64,000 bases of DNA from an uncultured Glaciecola sp. GTDB lineage: Bacteria; Pseudomonadota; Gammaproteobacteria; Enterobacterales; Alteromonadaceae. The notes under the pieces were generated by a model. The model made no database searches, was not told the DNA's origin, and worked only from the letters and a program-made list of their open reading frames with translations. This document shows, piece by piece, positions 24,240 to 33,696 of this stretch (its first letter is position 1; the number at the start of each line of letters is the position of its first letter). The stretch covers positions 62,001 through 126,000 of the forward strand of contig CAKZLI010000001.1 in NCBI GenBank assembly GCA_937125395.1, written 5' to 3'. Made by a program: the position numbers and the translations under genes.

Positions 24240-25766
24240 ATGTGTGGTATAGTCGGGATTGTAGGTAAAGCCTCCGTCGCTCAAGATCTTTATGACGGAT
24301 TAACGGTGCTGCAACACCGCGGACAGGACGCCGCCGGTATTATGACCATTGATGATGGAAATTTTCATTTGCGTAAAGGCAATGGATTGGTCAAAGACGT
24401 ATTTCATACTAGACACATGTTGCGTCTAGCTGGTACAACGGGCATAGGGCATTGTCGCTATCCAACAGCGGGTAGTTCTAGCTCTGCTGAAGCACAACCG
24501 TTTTATGTAAATTCACCCTACGGTATTGCATTTGCTCATAACGGTAACTTAACCAACGCTCATGAACTCCATGATGAAGTATTTAAGATTGCTCGTCGGC
24601 ATATTAATACGACATCGGACTCTGAAATTTTACTGAATATTCTGGCTCATCAGATTTCATCTTCTGCTGGCATGCAAGTCACCCCTGATGAAATATTTGC
24701 TGCTGTGACTGAAGTACATAAAAAAATTCGTGGCGCGTATGCCGTGGTCGCATCGATTATCGGCAATGGGATGTTGGCGTTTCGTGATCCCAATGGCATT
24801 CGTCCATTATCGCTAGGTAAACGTCAATCTGCAGCCGGCAATGAATACATGGTAGCCTCTGAAAGTGTTGCATTAGATGCTGTTGGCTTTACCTTTTTGC
24901 GTGATGTATTGCCAGGTGAAGCTGTCTATATTACGGATGAAGGCGAGTTGTTTACTCAGCAATGTGCTGCGGATCCTGTGCATTCACCGTGTATTTTTGA
25001 ATACGTGTACTTTGCGCGTCCAGACTCATTCCTTGACGGTGTGTCGGTATATGCTTCACGGGTCAATATGGGAACAAAGTTGGGCGAGAAAATCGCTCGG
25101 GAATGGTCTGATAAAGAGATTGATGTGGTGATCCCCATCCCTGAGACGTCAATGGATGTTGCATTACAAATCGCCAACACGCTTGATTTACCTTATCGAC
25201 AAGGTTTCGTCAAAAACCGTTATATCGGTCGAACATTTATCATGCCAGGACAAACTCAACGCCGTAAATCAGTGCGCCGTAAACTCAACGCAATCAAGTC
25301 TGAATTTAAAGGCAAAAATGTTTTATTAGTAGATGATTCAATTGTACGTGGGACGACGTCTGGCCAGATTATTGAAATGGCGAGAGAGTCAGGTGCCAAA
25401 AAAGTATATTTTGCCTCAGCCGCTCCTGAAATACGCTTTCCTAATGTATATGGTATTGATATGCCATCACCACATGAATTGATTGCATATGGTCGTGAAA
25501 TTGATCAGATCAGTGAACTGATCCAAGCTGACGGATTAATTTTTCAAGACATAGATGATTTAGTCTCGGCGGTTCGTCAAGAAAACCCTTCGGTGACTCA
25601 GTTTGAAACATCGGTATTTGATGGACGTTATATTACCGGTGATGTGGATCAGTCATATCTAGAACGGATTGACTCTGCTCGCAGTGATGATGCCAAAAAT
25701 CCAGCTAAATCAACGGCTGATTTATGTAATATTGATATGCACAACATGGAACAAGATGAAGATTAA
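24240..25766 (+). CDS. purF: Amidophosphoribosyltransferase PurF
   Basis: First committed step of purine synthesis: PRPP plus glutamine to phosphoribosylamine. The 508-residue product begins MCGIVGIVG, with Cys2 as glutaminase nucleophile after Met removal. The N-terminal Ntn domain ([21 protein letters not shown]) is followed by the phosphoribosyltransferase domain with the PRPP loop [17 protein letters not shown] near residue 365. Length equals the family norm (E. coli 505). A strong terminator ends the operon. Confidence 0.97.
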   Translation: MCGIVGIVGKASVAQDLYDGLTVLQHRGQDAAGIMTIDDGNFHLRKGNGLVKDVFHTRHMLRLAGTTGIGHCRYPTAGSSSSAEAQPFYVNSPYGIAFAHNGNLTNAHELHDEVFKIARRHINTTSDSEILLNILAHQISSSAGMQVTPDEIFAAVTEVHKKIRGAYAVVASIIGNGMLAFRDPNGIRPLSLGKRQSAAGNEYMVASESVALDAVGFTFLRDVLPGEAVYITDEGELFTQQCAADPVHSPCIFEYVYFARPDSFLDGVSVYASRVNMGTKLGEKIAREWSDKEIDVVIPIPETSMDVALQIANTLDLPYRQGFVKNRYIGRTFIMPGQTQRRKSVRRKLNAIKSEFKGKNVLLVDDSIVRGTTSGQIIEMARESGAKKVYFASAAPEIRFPNVYGIDMPSPHELIAYGREIDQISELIQADGLIFQDIDDLVSAVRQENPSVTQFETSVFDGRYITGDVDQSYLERIDSARSDDAKNPAKSTADLCNIDMHNMEQDED

Positions 25767-25818
25767 CTGATGCATAGTTAGCTTTTTGCATCGTTAGCTT
25801 ATGCACATGATGAGCAAC

Positions 25819-25860
25819 AAAAAACCGCTTAATAATGTAACTTATTTAAGCGGTTTTTTT
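25819..25860 (+). terminator. Strong intrinsic terminator after purF (possibly bidirectional)
   Basis: A 14-bp perfect stem (25819-25832 with 25846-25859; core AACCGCTTAA/TTAAGCGGTT) with a 13-base loop, ending in a T-run on the plus strand and, by symmetry, on the minus strand. It can serve purF and the convergent Yip1-like gene at 25893. Confidence 0.9.
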
Positions 25861-25892
25861 ATGTCTAACTAACTATCGTGATCAATGCTTGT

Positions 25893-26489
25893 TTAGGCGT
25901 AGACGAGCCCTGCACCAGAACTTAGCAATATGACTGATAATGCCATAAGGATAGATAACAGCACTAGGCCGCAAGTCACCACCGTTGAAGCATAGATGAA
26001 CCCTTTTTCTTCGGGAATGTGCATCAATATCGGGACTCCTGAATACAATAGATACACAGAGTAGGCGACCCCAGCTAAGCCAACTGCGCTGATAACCCAT
26101 AACTCGGGATACAAGCACGCAAAGCCCACCATGAATAATGGGGTAGAGGTATAAGCAGCGAGCTCTAGCGCTTGAGTTATAGAGGGTTTAGCATCAAATA
26201 CTTGTGCTAATTCATGGATCATCATGGCCAAACACGCCACGCCAACAACTAATCCAAAATACATACCCACCGCCATAAACAAAGCACTGTCCGAACTCAA
26301 TTTAATTATCTCACCAGCCCCAATACTCCATCCTATGTGGGCACTTGCATAATAACTACATACAGCAGGGATCAATGCAATGATGGCAATATGGCTGGTA
26401 GCATGCCAATGATCTTCATGATCGCGGTCGATTGCATGCCACTCGGTCTTTGGACTTGCGTACAAGCCCCATACGTGATTTAAAATCAT
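25893..26489 (-). CDS. Yip1-family integral membrane protein
   Basis: About 198 residues with five predicted membrane helices and the N-terminal MILNHVWGLYASPKTEW typical of bacterial YIP1-domain proteins. Function unknown. The frame is open to 26552, but GGAGAGAC sits just before two adjacent ATGs (26492 and 26489); I use the second, which matches the family start and has the better spacing. It is a single gene, convergent with purF and divergent from miaE. Confidence 0.75.
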   Translation of the reverse strand: MILNHVWGLYASPKTEWHAIDRDHEDHWHATSHIAIIALIPAVCSYYASAHIGWSIGAGEIIKLSSDSALFMAVGMYFGLVVGVACLAMMIHELAQVFDAKPSITQALELAAYTSTPLFMVGFACLYPELWVISAVGLAGVAYSVYLLYSGVPILMHIPEEKGFIYASTVVTCGLVLLSILMALSVILLSSGAGLVYA

Positions 26490-26610
26490 CATGTCTCTCC
26501 AATTTACGAATAAGAGTCCCTTGCGCATGTTCAGGGGGGTAAACACCTTCAATAAATATTATTAACAATATTTACAAAGTGTTAACAAATAATGCGTGTT
26601 GGGTAGATAA

Positions 26611-27498
26611 ATGTCAAATCATTTTATTTACAGCCGTCCTTTGTCTAATGTGGCGTTATGCTTGCATTCAATGGGGGATACTTTTAAAATTGCAGCACGT
26701 TATTTTACGAAAGTATCCGTCTTGAACACAGCAACCCTACTAGAACCGATCAACGCATTTTTGGCCGTATCAACGCCTGTAGCATGGATTGATGAAGCCG
26801 TAAAATCGGACAATTTGGCATTGATGTTAACCGATCATTTAATGTGTGAATTAAAAGCAGCACAGACAGCCATGTTACTGTTGCGTCGTTATGCGGTTGA
26901 TAAAGACAGTGCACAAGCATTATTAGAATGGCTTAAACCCTTTGAGGATTTTGCCTATCGTAAAGTGGGGGATGGCGATTTTTCAGGACAATTATCGTTA
27001 TCTAAAAAACTCATCAGCCGTTCACATTTTGTTCATGGTGATGAATTGATTGATAAGATGGTGTTATTGATTAAAGAAGAGCTGCATCACTTCGGTCAAG
27101 TCTTGACTATTATGCAGTCCCGAGGCATGGCTTATGACAACATTGGCGCATCAAGATATGCTCGTGGCATGATGCAACATGTCCGCACGCATGAACCGGC
27201 TAAGTTAACGGATACCTTGATTTGTGGCGCGTTTATTGAGGCGCGAAGCTGTGAACGATTTGCAATGCTTGCGCCACATTTAGACCCTGAACTGGATAAG
27301 TTTTATACGTCATTATTGCGCTCTGAAGCTCGTCATTTTCAAGATTATCTGACTCTTGCACAGCGTGTTAGCAAAGACGATATCAGTGAACGCGTGGCAT
27401 TATTTCGCAGCGTTGAAAGCGCCTTGATCACTGAACCGGATACGGAATTTCGTTTTCACAGCGGACCATTAAATGCGTCTAACTGCGCAGTGGCCTAA
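26611..27498 (+). CDS. miaE: tRNA-(ms2io6A) hydroxylase MiaE
   Basis: Non-haem diiron monooxygenase that hydroxylates ms2i6A37 to ms2io6A37 in tRNAs reading UNN codons. The 295-residue product is helical with the expected carboxylate/histidine ligands in ELKAAQTAM (Glu), KEELHHFGQVL (Glu and His), FIEARSCERF and SEARHFQDYL. It fits the Salmonella MiaE pattern; the N-terminus is slightly longer than usual. A hairpin with a T-run downstream, inside the end of lpxH, may terminate it. Confidence 0.9.
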   Translation: MSNHFIYSRPLSNVALCLHSMGDTFKIAARYFTKVSVLNTATLLEPINAFLAVSTPVAWIDEAVKSDNLALMLTDHLMCELKAAQTAMLLLRRYAVDKDSAQALLEWLKPFEDFAYRKVGDGDFSGQLSLSKKLISRSHFVHGDELIDKMVLLIKEELHHFGQVLTIMQSRGMAYDNIGASRYARGMMQHVRTHEPAKLTDTLICGAFIEARSCERFAMLAPHLDPELDKFYTSLLRSEARHFQDYLTLAQRVSKDDISERVALFRSVESALITEPDTEFRFHSGPLNASNCAVA

Positions 27499-27540
27499 AA
27501 CTGCGCAACTCATTAAAACCGCGCAACTCCTTAAAACTGG
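27497..27540 (+). repeat. 18-bp tandem repeats between miaE and lpxH
   Basis: Two full units, AAAACTGCGCAACTCATT (27497-27514) and AAAACCGCGCAACTCCTT (27515-27532), are followed by a partial unit AAAACTGG. Related AACTGCG words occur just before (27481) and after (27552), so the repeat spills into the ends of both convergent genes. Confidence 0.8.
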
Positions 27541-27541
27541 C

Positions 27542-28273
27542 TTATAGCGTAAAACTGCGTTGTTGTAGTTTAAACGCGTTTTTTTCTACTTTTAATACAC
27601 TACCTTGAGAATACCAATCTCCCAGCACAATTCGTGTTGCAGACTCACCGTTGACATTGTGCACGTGTATATCTGGACGATGGGTGTGGCCGTGGATCAT
27701 GCGCTTCACCTTGTGGTGTGCTAATACGTCATCAACAACCTGCGGTGTGACATCCATAATATCCATGTTGAGCTGTTGTTTGTTGTGTGCCGATGTTTTA
27801 CGTCCCTTGCGGGCGATGTACTTTCTGACCCATAAAGGTAATGCTAGCATCGATGTTAGCCACCATTTACTGCGGGATTTTTTTCGAAAGCGCATGTAGG
27901 CAATATCGCGAGTACACATTTCGTCACCGTGTAAAATGACTGTTGGAGTGTTGTATAAATCAATCACGGTTTGCTCTGCAAGGATTGTCATCCCAGCACG
28001 CTTTGCGTAAGCATCTTTAAGTGCAAAATCACGATTACCATGGATAAAAAACACAGGTACTGTCAGCGATAATTGTTTAATCGCTGCTGCGATAAGTGTC
28101 GTAAAAGGATTGATATCATCATCACCTAACCAGACCTCAAACAGATCGCCTAATATATATAAAGCATCTGCTTGTGGTGCTTCGTCACGCAAGAACGCAA
28201 GCAAACATTCAGTGATGTCTGTGCGTTCTGCGCTAAGGTGTATATCTGAAATAAAATAGGTAAAATTACCCAT
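27542..28273 (-). CDS. lpxH: UDP-2,3-diacylglucosamine hydrolase LpxH
   Basis: Calcineurin-like metallophosphoesterase that makes lipid X in the lipid A pathway, peripheral to the inner membrane. The 243-residue product (E. coli 240) shows all the metal motifs: SDIHLS (Asp10, His12), GDLFEVWLGDDD, GNRDF, HGDEMC and HGHTHRP. It starts 9 bp after ppiB, the same neighbour as in E. coli, so the two likely form an operon. Confidence 0.96.
   Translation of the reverse strand: MGNFTYFISDIHLSAERTDITECLLAFLRDEAPQADALYILGDLFEVWLGDDDINPFTTLIAAAIKQLSLTVPVFFIHGNRDFALKDAYAKRAGMTILAEQTVIDLYNTPTVILHGDEMCTRDIAYMRFRKKSRSKWWLTSMLALPLWVRKYIARKGRKTSAHNKQQLNMDIMDVTPQVVDDVLAHHKVKRMIHGHTHRPDIHVHNVNGESATRIVLGDWYSQGSVLKVEKNAFKLQQRSFTL
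27551..27585 (+). terminator. Candidate terminator for miaE inside the lpxH 3' end
   Basis: AAAACTGCGTT (27551-27561) pairs with AACGCGTTTT (27573-27582) with one bulged T, and a run of seven T (27579-27585) closes the structure. It lies within the last codons of the convergent lpxH. Confidence 0.45.
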
Positions 28274-28282
28274 CAGTCAGGC

Positions 28283-28783
28283 TTATTCGTCGATGGTAAC
28301 GGTTTCGATGATCACATTTTCAACAGGGACATCTTGGTGATGACCATGGTTACCTGTCGCGACATTTTCGATCGCTTCAACAATCTCGATACCATCAGTC
28401 ACTTCACCAAATACACAATAACCCCAACCATTTACTGATTCGCTAGAGTGATTTAAAAAATCATTGTTTTTGGCATTAATAAAAAATTGTGCAGTGGCTG
28501 AGTGTGGGTCTTGTGTACGTGCCATTGCAAGCGTGCCTTTGTTATTTAACAGGCCGTTGTTTGCTTCATTTTTGATTTGAGCATTGGTTTCTTTCTGTTG
28601 CATATCAGCAGTAAAACCGCCACCTTGGATCATGAATCCTTTGATAACACGATGAAAGATTGTACCTTCAAAAAAACCTTCACGTGCATAAGTCAAAAAG
28701 TTAGCAACGGTAACTGGCGCTTTATCAGCATGAAGTGCAATGGTAATTGGACCATGATTAGTAGTAAAAGTAATAGTAGACAT
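28283..28783 (-). CDS. ppiB: Peptidyl-prolyl cis-trans isomerase B (cyclophilin)
   Basis: Cytoplasmic cyclophilin of 166 residues. It carries the family core [33 protein letters not shown] and the closing [12 protein letters not shown]. There is no signal peptide, so it is PpiB rather than the periplasmic PpiA. It is transcribed with lpxH and divergent from cysS with a 160-bp gap, as in E. coli. Confidence 0.95.
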   Translation of the reverse strand: MSTITFTTNHGPITIALHADKAPVTVANFLTYAREGFFEGTIFHRVIKGFMIQGGGFTADMQQKETNAQIKNEANNGLLNNKGTLAMARTQDPHSATAQFFINAKNNDFLNHSSESVNGWGYCVFGEVTDGIEIVEAIENVATGNHGHHQDVPVENVIIETVTIDE

Positions 28784-28943
28784 AATAATCTCTCAAAAAA
28801 AAGTAAATGTTGCAGCATTTTAGCTTACTTTGTTTAGAATTACGATGATTCTCAAGGTCTTGAATGGTAAACTTTACAAATAAATAGGCGTTGATTTAAC
28901 GCTCACCATTAATTGCATTGTTTATCATGGAAATCTGCTCAAT

Positions 28944-30323
28944 ATGTTACATATTTATAATACGCTGACCCGCCAAAAATCCGTATTTACCCCAATTGAA
29001 CCAGGTAAAGTCGGTTTATATGTTTGCGGAATAACAGTATATGACCTGTCACATATGGGGCATGCTCGCACGTATTTGAGCTTCGATGTCATGGTACGTT
29101 ATATGCGTTATCTAGGTTATGCGGTTAAATATGTCAGAAATATCACAGACGTAGACGACAAAATTATTAAACGTGCGATTGCCAATAATGAAAGCACTGA
29201 TACGTTAACGGAACGCACCATTGGGCAAATGCATGCTGATTTTGCGGCACTAAACCTACTTGAACCGGATGTGGAACCACGCGTCACCACTCATATGGAC
29301 GAAATCATTGATGTAATTGCAGCATTAGTTAATAAAGGCCATGCGTATGTGGCTAGTTCAGGAGATGTATTGTTCGATGTATCGACATTTTCCCAATACG
29401 GCGCACTGAGTAAACAAGACCTAGAACAACTCCAGTCTGGTGCTCGCGTAGCTGTGGCTGAAGGCAAAGACGACCCGTTAGATTTTGTGTTATGGAAAAT
29501 GGCGAAACCAGATGAACCAAGCTGGCAGTCTCCGTGGGGAGCCGGTCGTCCTGGTTGGCATATTGAATGTTCTGCGATGAATCACAAACATTTAGGGAGG
29601 CATTTTGATATTCACGGTGGTGGGTCAGACTTAACGTTCCCGCATCACGAAAATGAAGTAGCTCAATCTTGCTGTGCGTTTGATACCCCTTATGTCAACA
29701 CTTGGGTACATACTGGGATGGTGCAAGTCGACAACGAAAAAATGTCTAAATCGCTGGGTAACTTTTTTACGTTACGCGATGTGTTAGCTGAGCATCACCA
29801 AGAAACATTACGCTTTTTCTTGATGTCAGCGCATTACCGCTCTCAATTAAGTTATTCACAAGATAATATCGACCAAGCTCAAGCTGGCTTAGAGCGGTTA
29901 TACACGGCATTACGCGATGTCACTCCCGATACTGATACGAAGTTAAGTCACGGTGGGTATTTGGCACGCTTTGAAGCTGCAATGAACGACGATTTTAATA
30001 CGCCAATTGCATTTTCTGTGCTATTTGATTGTGCCAAAGATTTAAACAAAGCCAAACTCACTGATGCGCCTGAAGCGGCCCGACTAGCCTATGTGTTGCG
30101 AGGCTTAGGAGATATCTTAGGATGTTTACAAGATGATCCGAGTGCGTTTTTACAATCCGATACGAGTTTGGATGCACAAATGGTTGAAGATTTGATTGTC
30201 CAACGGAATCAAGCCCGAGCAGATAAAGACTGGGCTGCAGCAGACGCTGCGCGAGATGCGCTAAGTGCATTGGGTGTGATCATTGAAGATAGCGCCACGG
30301 GGACAACTTGGCGCATCGGTTAA
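28944..30323 (+). CDS. cysS: Cysteine--tRNA ligase
   Basis: Class I aminoacyl-tRNA synthetase charging tRNA-Cys. The 459-residue product (E. coli 461) has the zinc ligand Cys28 (YVCGITVYD), the HIGH-type motif HMGH (37-40), the zinc-site segment GWHIECSAM and the KMSKS loop (EKMSKSLGN) near residue 268, followed by the DALR/anticodon-binding C-terminus. It is divergent from ppiB. Confidence 0.97.
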   Translation: MLHIYNTLTRQKSVFTPIEPGKVGLYVCGITVYDLSHMGHARTYLSFDVMVRYMRYLGYAVKYVRNITDVDDKIIKRAIANNESTDTLTERTIGQMHADFAALNLLEPDVEPRVTTHMDEIIDVIAALVNKGHAYVASSGDVLFDVSTFSQYGALSKQDLEQLQSGARVAVAEGKDDPLDFVLWKMAKPDEPSWQSPWGAGRPGWHIECSAMNHKHLGRHFDIHGGGSDLTFPHHENEVAQSCCAFDTPYVNTWVHTGMVQVDNEKMSKSLGNFFTLRDVLAEHHQETLRFFLMSAHYRSQLSYSQDNIDQAQAGLERLYTALRDVTPDTDTKLSHGGYLARFEAAMNDDFNTPIAFSVLFDCAKDLNKAKLTDAPEAARLAYVLRGLGDILGCLQDDPSAFLQSDTSLDAQMVEDLIVQRNQARADKDWAAADAARDALSALGVIIEDSATGTTWRIG

Positions 30324-30343
30324 TCCTGGCTATTCTTGCTTAG

Positions 30344-31939
30344 CTATGAGCCTTGTTGCATCCTCGTGACATCAACACTGAGTTTGAGTCGCTGACCAGG
30401 TTGGATATATTGCTGTGTATCTAATCGATTCCAATTAATAATGTCGTTGATTTTGACTTTGAATCGTTGCCCAATACGGGCTAATGAATCTCCATTTTTG
30501 ACGACATATGTAATGTTTCTAACAATCCCTGCGGGCTTGTCTTTCTCTAACCAAATGACTAATTCTTTGCCTGGATAGATGGGATCGTTGGGCGCAATCC
30601 CATTCCATTTTGCTAATGCGCGCGTTGAAATTTTGTATTTCCGAGCTAGCTTCCATAGCGAATCACCGTCTTGAATAACATGCGTCAATTTTGCTTTGTT
30701 AGGTTTTGCATTGGGCTTGGTGATACTTGCCAATCGTTGGGTTTTGGATAAGGTATACGCATCCAGCGATTTTAATGCGACGGGGACTAACAAATAATCA
30801 TTCTGGTAAATAACATTGTTAGGTAGTTGGTTGATTTTCTTGATGATATCAATAGTGGTGTGATGTGCTTGAGCGATTGCACCTAAGTTATCGTTCGCTT
30901 GTACTTTGTAGCGTAACCAGTTAATTCTATCTTTGGAGTGTGTTTGCGCCAATTGCACATTAAATTGAGCGTGAGTTTGAATCGGTAATAGTAATCTATG
31001 CGGCCCTTCAGGTGCTGTCGCCCAGCGATTAAATCCAGGGTTGAGGGCATGCAGTTCTGTTAAAGTCAGCCCAGCAAAATCTGCGGCTAAGGCCAAATCA
31101 ATTTGTGAATCCACTTCTACTGGCGCGACCACAGGGTTATTCGCAATCACCGGCCAAGCAAGGCTGCCTGCTGCAGCTTGTTCTTTTAGGATACTCACCA
31201 GCGCAATCAACTTAGGGACGTATTCCCGGGTTTCTTTGGGCAAATCTAGAGACCAAAAATCTGTATTTCTACCTAAACGTTTATTTTTGCGAATGGCTCT
31301 GCGTACCCGTCCTTCACCGGAGTTATATGCCGCTAACGCGTGGTACCAATTACCATCAAAAAAGCGATGTAAATAACGCAAATAAGCCATGGCGCCAGTG
31401 GTGGCAGCAACGACATCACGACGTCCGTCATACCACCAATTTTGTTCCATACCGAAGCGTTTACCCGTACCTGGAATAAACTGCCACAATCCAGATGCAC
31501 TGCCGTGCGAGTATGCAAATGGGTCAAATGCACTTTCTACAATAGGCAACATTGCCAATTCTAATGGCAGTGATTGTGATTCAAGTTCTTGTACTATATA
31601 AAATAAAAATGGACGAGCGCGTTGGGATACTTGTTGCATATAACGTGGATGTTTTAAAAACCACTTTTTGTGGGCGATGATGCGCTCATGCTCACCGGTT
31701 AAGGTATTGCTATTGGCTGCGATGTAATGCCACAGGCTGGTTTTTTCTAGTGGGGTTGTTTTGGGCTCAGCTACGGGAGCTGGTAATGCAATACTGGCTA
31801 ATGATTCGTTTAAATTTTGTACAGGGTGAATCAGTTCAACGACTTCGTTGTGTGCGTGAGGCGATGCTTGTTCATCGAGATAGGTAGAGCTACAACTACT
31901 GATGAACAGTAAACTAATGAATAACCAACAGAATTTCAT
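30344..31939 (-). CDS. mltD: Membrane-bound lytic murein transglycosylase D
   Basis: Outer-membrane lipoprotein that cleaves glycan strands of peptidoglycan. The 531 residues start with a signal sequence and lipobox (LLFISSC, Cys16). The SLT domain (about 110-250) has ESAFDPFAYS, with the likely catalytic glutamate, and GLWQFIPGTGKRFGM. Three LysM domains follow (about 345-388, 418-462 and 480-524, with NLGAIAQ, SLWKLAR and SLARIGQ). It lies next to gloB on the same strand, as in E. coli. Confidence 0.95.
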   Translation of the reverse strand: MKFCWLFISLLFISSCSSTYLDEQASPHAHNEVVELIHPVQNLNESLASIALPAPVAEPKTTPLEKTSLWHYIAANSNTLTGEHERIIAHKKWFLKHPRYMQQVSQRARPFLFYIVQELESQSLPLELAMLPIVESAFDPFAYSHGSASGLWQFIPGTGKRFGMEQNWWYDGRRDVVAATTGAMAYLRYLHRFFDGNWYHALAAYNSGEGRVRRAIRKNKRLGRNTDFWSLDLPKETREYVPKLIALVSILKEQAAAGSLAWPVIANNPVVAPVEVDSQIDLALAADFAGLTLTELHALNPGFNRWATAPEGPHRLLLPIQTHAQFNVQLAQTHSKDRINWLRYKVQANDNLGAIAQAHHTTIDIIKKINQLPNNVIYQNDYLLVPVALKSLDAYTLSKTQRLASITKPNAKPNKAKLTHVIQDGDSLWKLARKYKISTRALAKWNGIAPNDPIYPGKELVIWLEKDKPAGIVRNITYVVKNGDSLARIGQRFKVKINDIINWNRLDTQQYIQPGQRLKLSVDVTRMQQGS

Positions 31940-31998
31940 TTACGACCACTTACTGCAAAAAAATCAGGGCATATTATAAATGATTCTGCTGCAAACTG

Positions 31999-32763
31999 CT
32001 AAAATTCGTCTTTTGCTTTTCGTAATGCGGCAAAGACCTGAACGCTATCGGTGAGTTTGTTATTAGCATATTGTTCGGCAAATGCTTTGATATCAGGCTC
32101 ATGTAATCGTAAGAATGGGTTGAGTTGTAGTTGTTCTGATAGCGAAGTAGGTATCGTAGGGATACCATTGCCACGCTGGCGTTGCACCCATGATTCGTAG
32201 CGCTGTAAGTATTGGTTATTCGGTTCAACATGCAACGCAAATTGCACATTAGCTTGGGTATATTCATGCGTGCAGTAAATCATGGTCTCTTCGGGCAAGT
32301 CACTGATTTTTTTGAGTGACGCTCGCATTTGTGTAGGAGACCCTTCAAACATTCGCCCACATCCTGCCGAAAAGAGCGTGTCACCGCAAAAGACCAAGCC
32401 TTTAGTGTAATACATAATATGGTCAAGGGTGTGGCCTGGAATTTCAGATACAATAAATTCGATTTTTAGTTCATTGATATACACCACATCATTATGTTCA
32501 AGTGCTTGAGTAATACCTTTGATCTTTGCATTACTCGGGCCAAACACATGTATATCTGGATAATGTTCTGATAATACTTGGATCCCACCGGTGTGGTCAT
32601 GGTGATGGTGGGTAATCAAAATCGCCGCTAATGTTAAGTTGTGTTGTTGTAAAAACGCTAAGACAACTTCAGCATCGCCGGGATCAACCACGACACAGGA
32701 TGACTCGTCATGCATCGCCCAAATATAGTTATCTGAAAAAGCGGGTATCGGAAAAATTTTCAA
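31999..32763 (-). CDS. gloB: Hydroxyacylglutathione hydrolase (glyoxalase II)
   Basis: Hydrolyses S-lactoylglutathione in methylglyoxal detoxification. The 254-residue product has the metallo-beta-lactamase motif THHHHDHTGG (residues 51-60), VVDPGDAE, FCGDTLFSAGCGRMFEG and the C-terminal glyoxalase II helix NPFLR. The start is TTG at 32763, giving the family N-terminus KIFPIPAFSDNYIW; no ATG suits. It is divergent from the methyltransferase gene and followed by mltD. Confidence 0.95.
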   Translation of the reverse strand: MKIFPIPAFSDNYIWAMHDESSCVVVDPGDAEVVLAFLQQHNLTLAAILITHHHHDHTGGIQVLSEHYPDIHVFGPSNAKIKGITQALEHNDVVYINELKIEFIVSEIPGHTLDHIMYYTKGLVFCGDTLFSAGCGRMFEGSPTQMRASLKKISDLPEETMIYCTHEYTQANVQFALHVEPNNQYLQRYESWVQRQRGNGIPTIPTSLSEQLQLNPFLRLHEPDIKAFAEQYANNKLTDSVQVFAALRKAKDEF

Positions 32764-32870
32764 GGCAGACTCTGCTTAATGCATTGTGTTTATCAAAGGT
32801 TAAACTTATATTACGTTATAGATTTTGAATTGCATAGTGATTTGTAATAACAAGTGACAGAGGAGTAAGC

Positions 32871-33692
32871 GTGTTTATAGGTGATGCTTTTATACATACC
32901 CGTGTAGATTATCCAGATGATTGGATGAGCATACCTCGGCAGCGTGAATTGACCAACACTATTAATCAGTTAATTACGGCCCATTGCGATAGGGTGTATG
33001 GCGATGTCCAAGTGAATGTGGGCGAGTTAAGTCATCTAAGTGCAACTCAAGCTAATCGTTTACGCAAAACCATTAATTTGCATTTGCATGGTGATGATCC
33101 GATGCATGAACATCAGGCTATTTGTCCAGTCAGAGTCGGGCAACAACAACCTGTGTTTGGTACATTAACGCAATTACCATTTGCTCAGCATAGTATCGAT
33201 GCCGTGGCATTGATAAACACGTTGGATTTTACGCATGACCCGCATCAATTACTGCGCGAAGCCGAACGAGTGCTGCGCAGTGATGGCACTGTGATTATCA
33301 CGGGGTTTAATCCGTTGAGCCTATCAGGCGTATTGCATCGATTACCTTTGTATGGCCAGCATCCGATCAAACACGCGCGGTTTTTTAGTCAGTATCGAGT
33401 TAAAGAGTGGCTAAAGGTGTTGGGTTTTGAAGTAAAATATTCTCAGTTTTTTGGGCCTGTAAATTTATTTGCAGAGGGCTCAAAAAAACAGAAAACACAA
33501 CCGGAGCAAACATCTCAGCCGAAACAAACATCGCCGCTAGCGATGAATAGATTCGGCAGTATGTATTTTATTGTGGCACAAAAAGCCGAGATGCCGATGT
33601 CGATGATAAAGCCTAAGTTTGCAAAATTTAACCCTAGGCTACAAGCTGCATCGGCCAGTATGCGCTTAAGTAAAAAACAGCGCTCAGCTTAG
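32871..33692 (+). CDS. YafS-like class I SAM-dependent methyltransferase family protein
   Basis: 273-residue protein with the C-terminal part of a class I methyltransferase fold (LPFAQHSIDAVALINTLDF, LREAERVLRSDGTVIITGFNP). It matches E. coli YafS, which also sits beside gloB. The usual glycine-rich SAM-binding motif I is not recognisable in the N-terminal half (VNVGELSHLS at the expected place), so activity is uncertain. It starts with GTG behind a strong GAGGAG site. The C-terminal 70 residues are polar and basic. The substrate is unknown. Confidence 0.75.
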   Translation: MFIGDAFIHTRVDYPDDWMSIPRQRELTNTINQLITAHCDRVYGDVQVNVGELSHLSATQANRLRKTINLHLHGDDPMHEHQAICPVRVGQQQPVFGTLTQLPFAQHSIDAVALINTLDFTHDPHQLLREAERVLRSDGTVIITGFNPLSLSGVLHRLPLYGQHPIKHARFFSQYRVKEWLKVLGFEVKYSQFFGPVNLFAEGSKKQKTQPEQTSQPKQTSPLAMNRFGSMYFIVAQKAEMPMSMIKPKFAKFNPRLQAASASMRLSKKQRSA

Positions 33693-33696
33693 GCTA

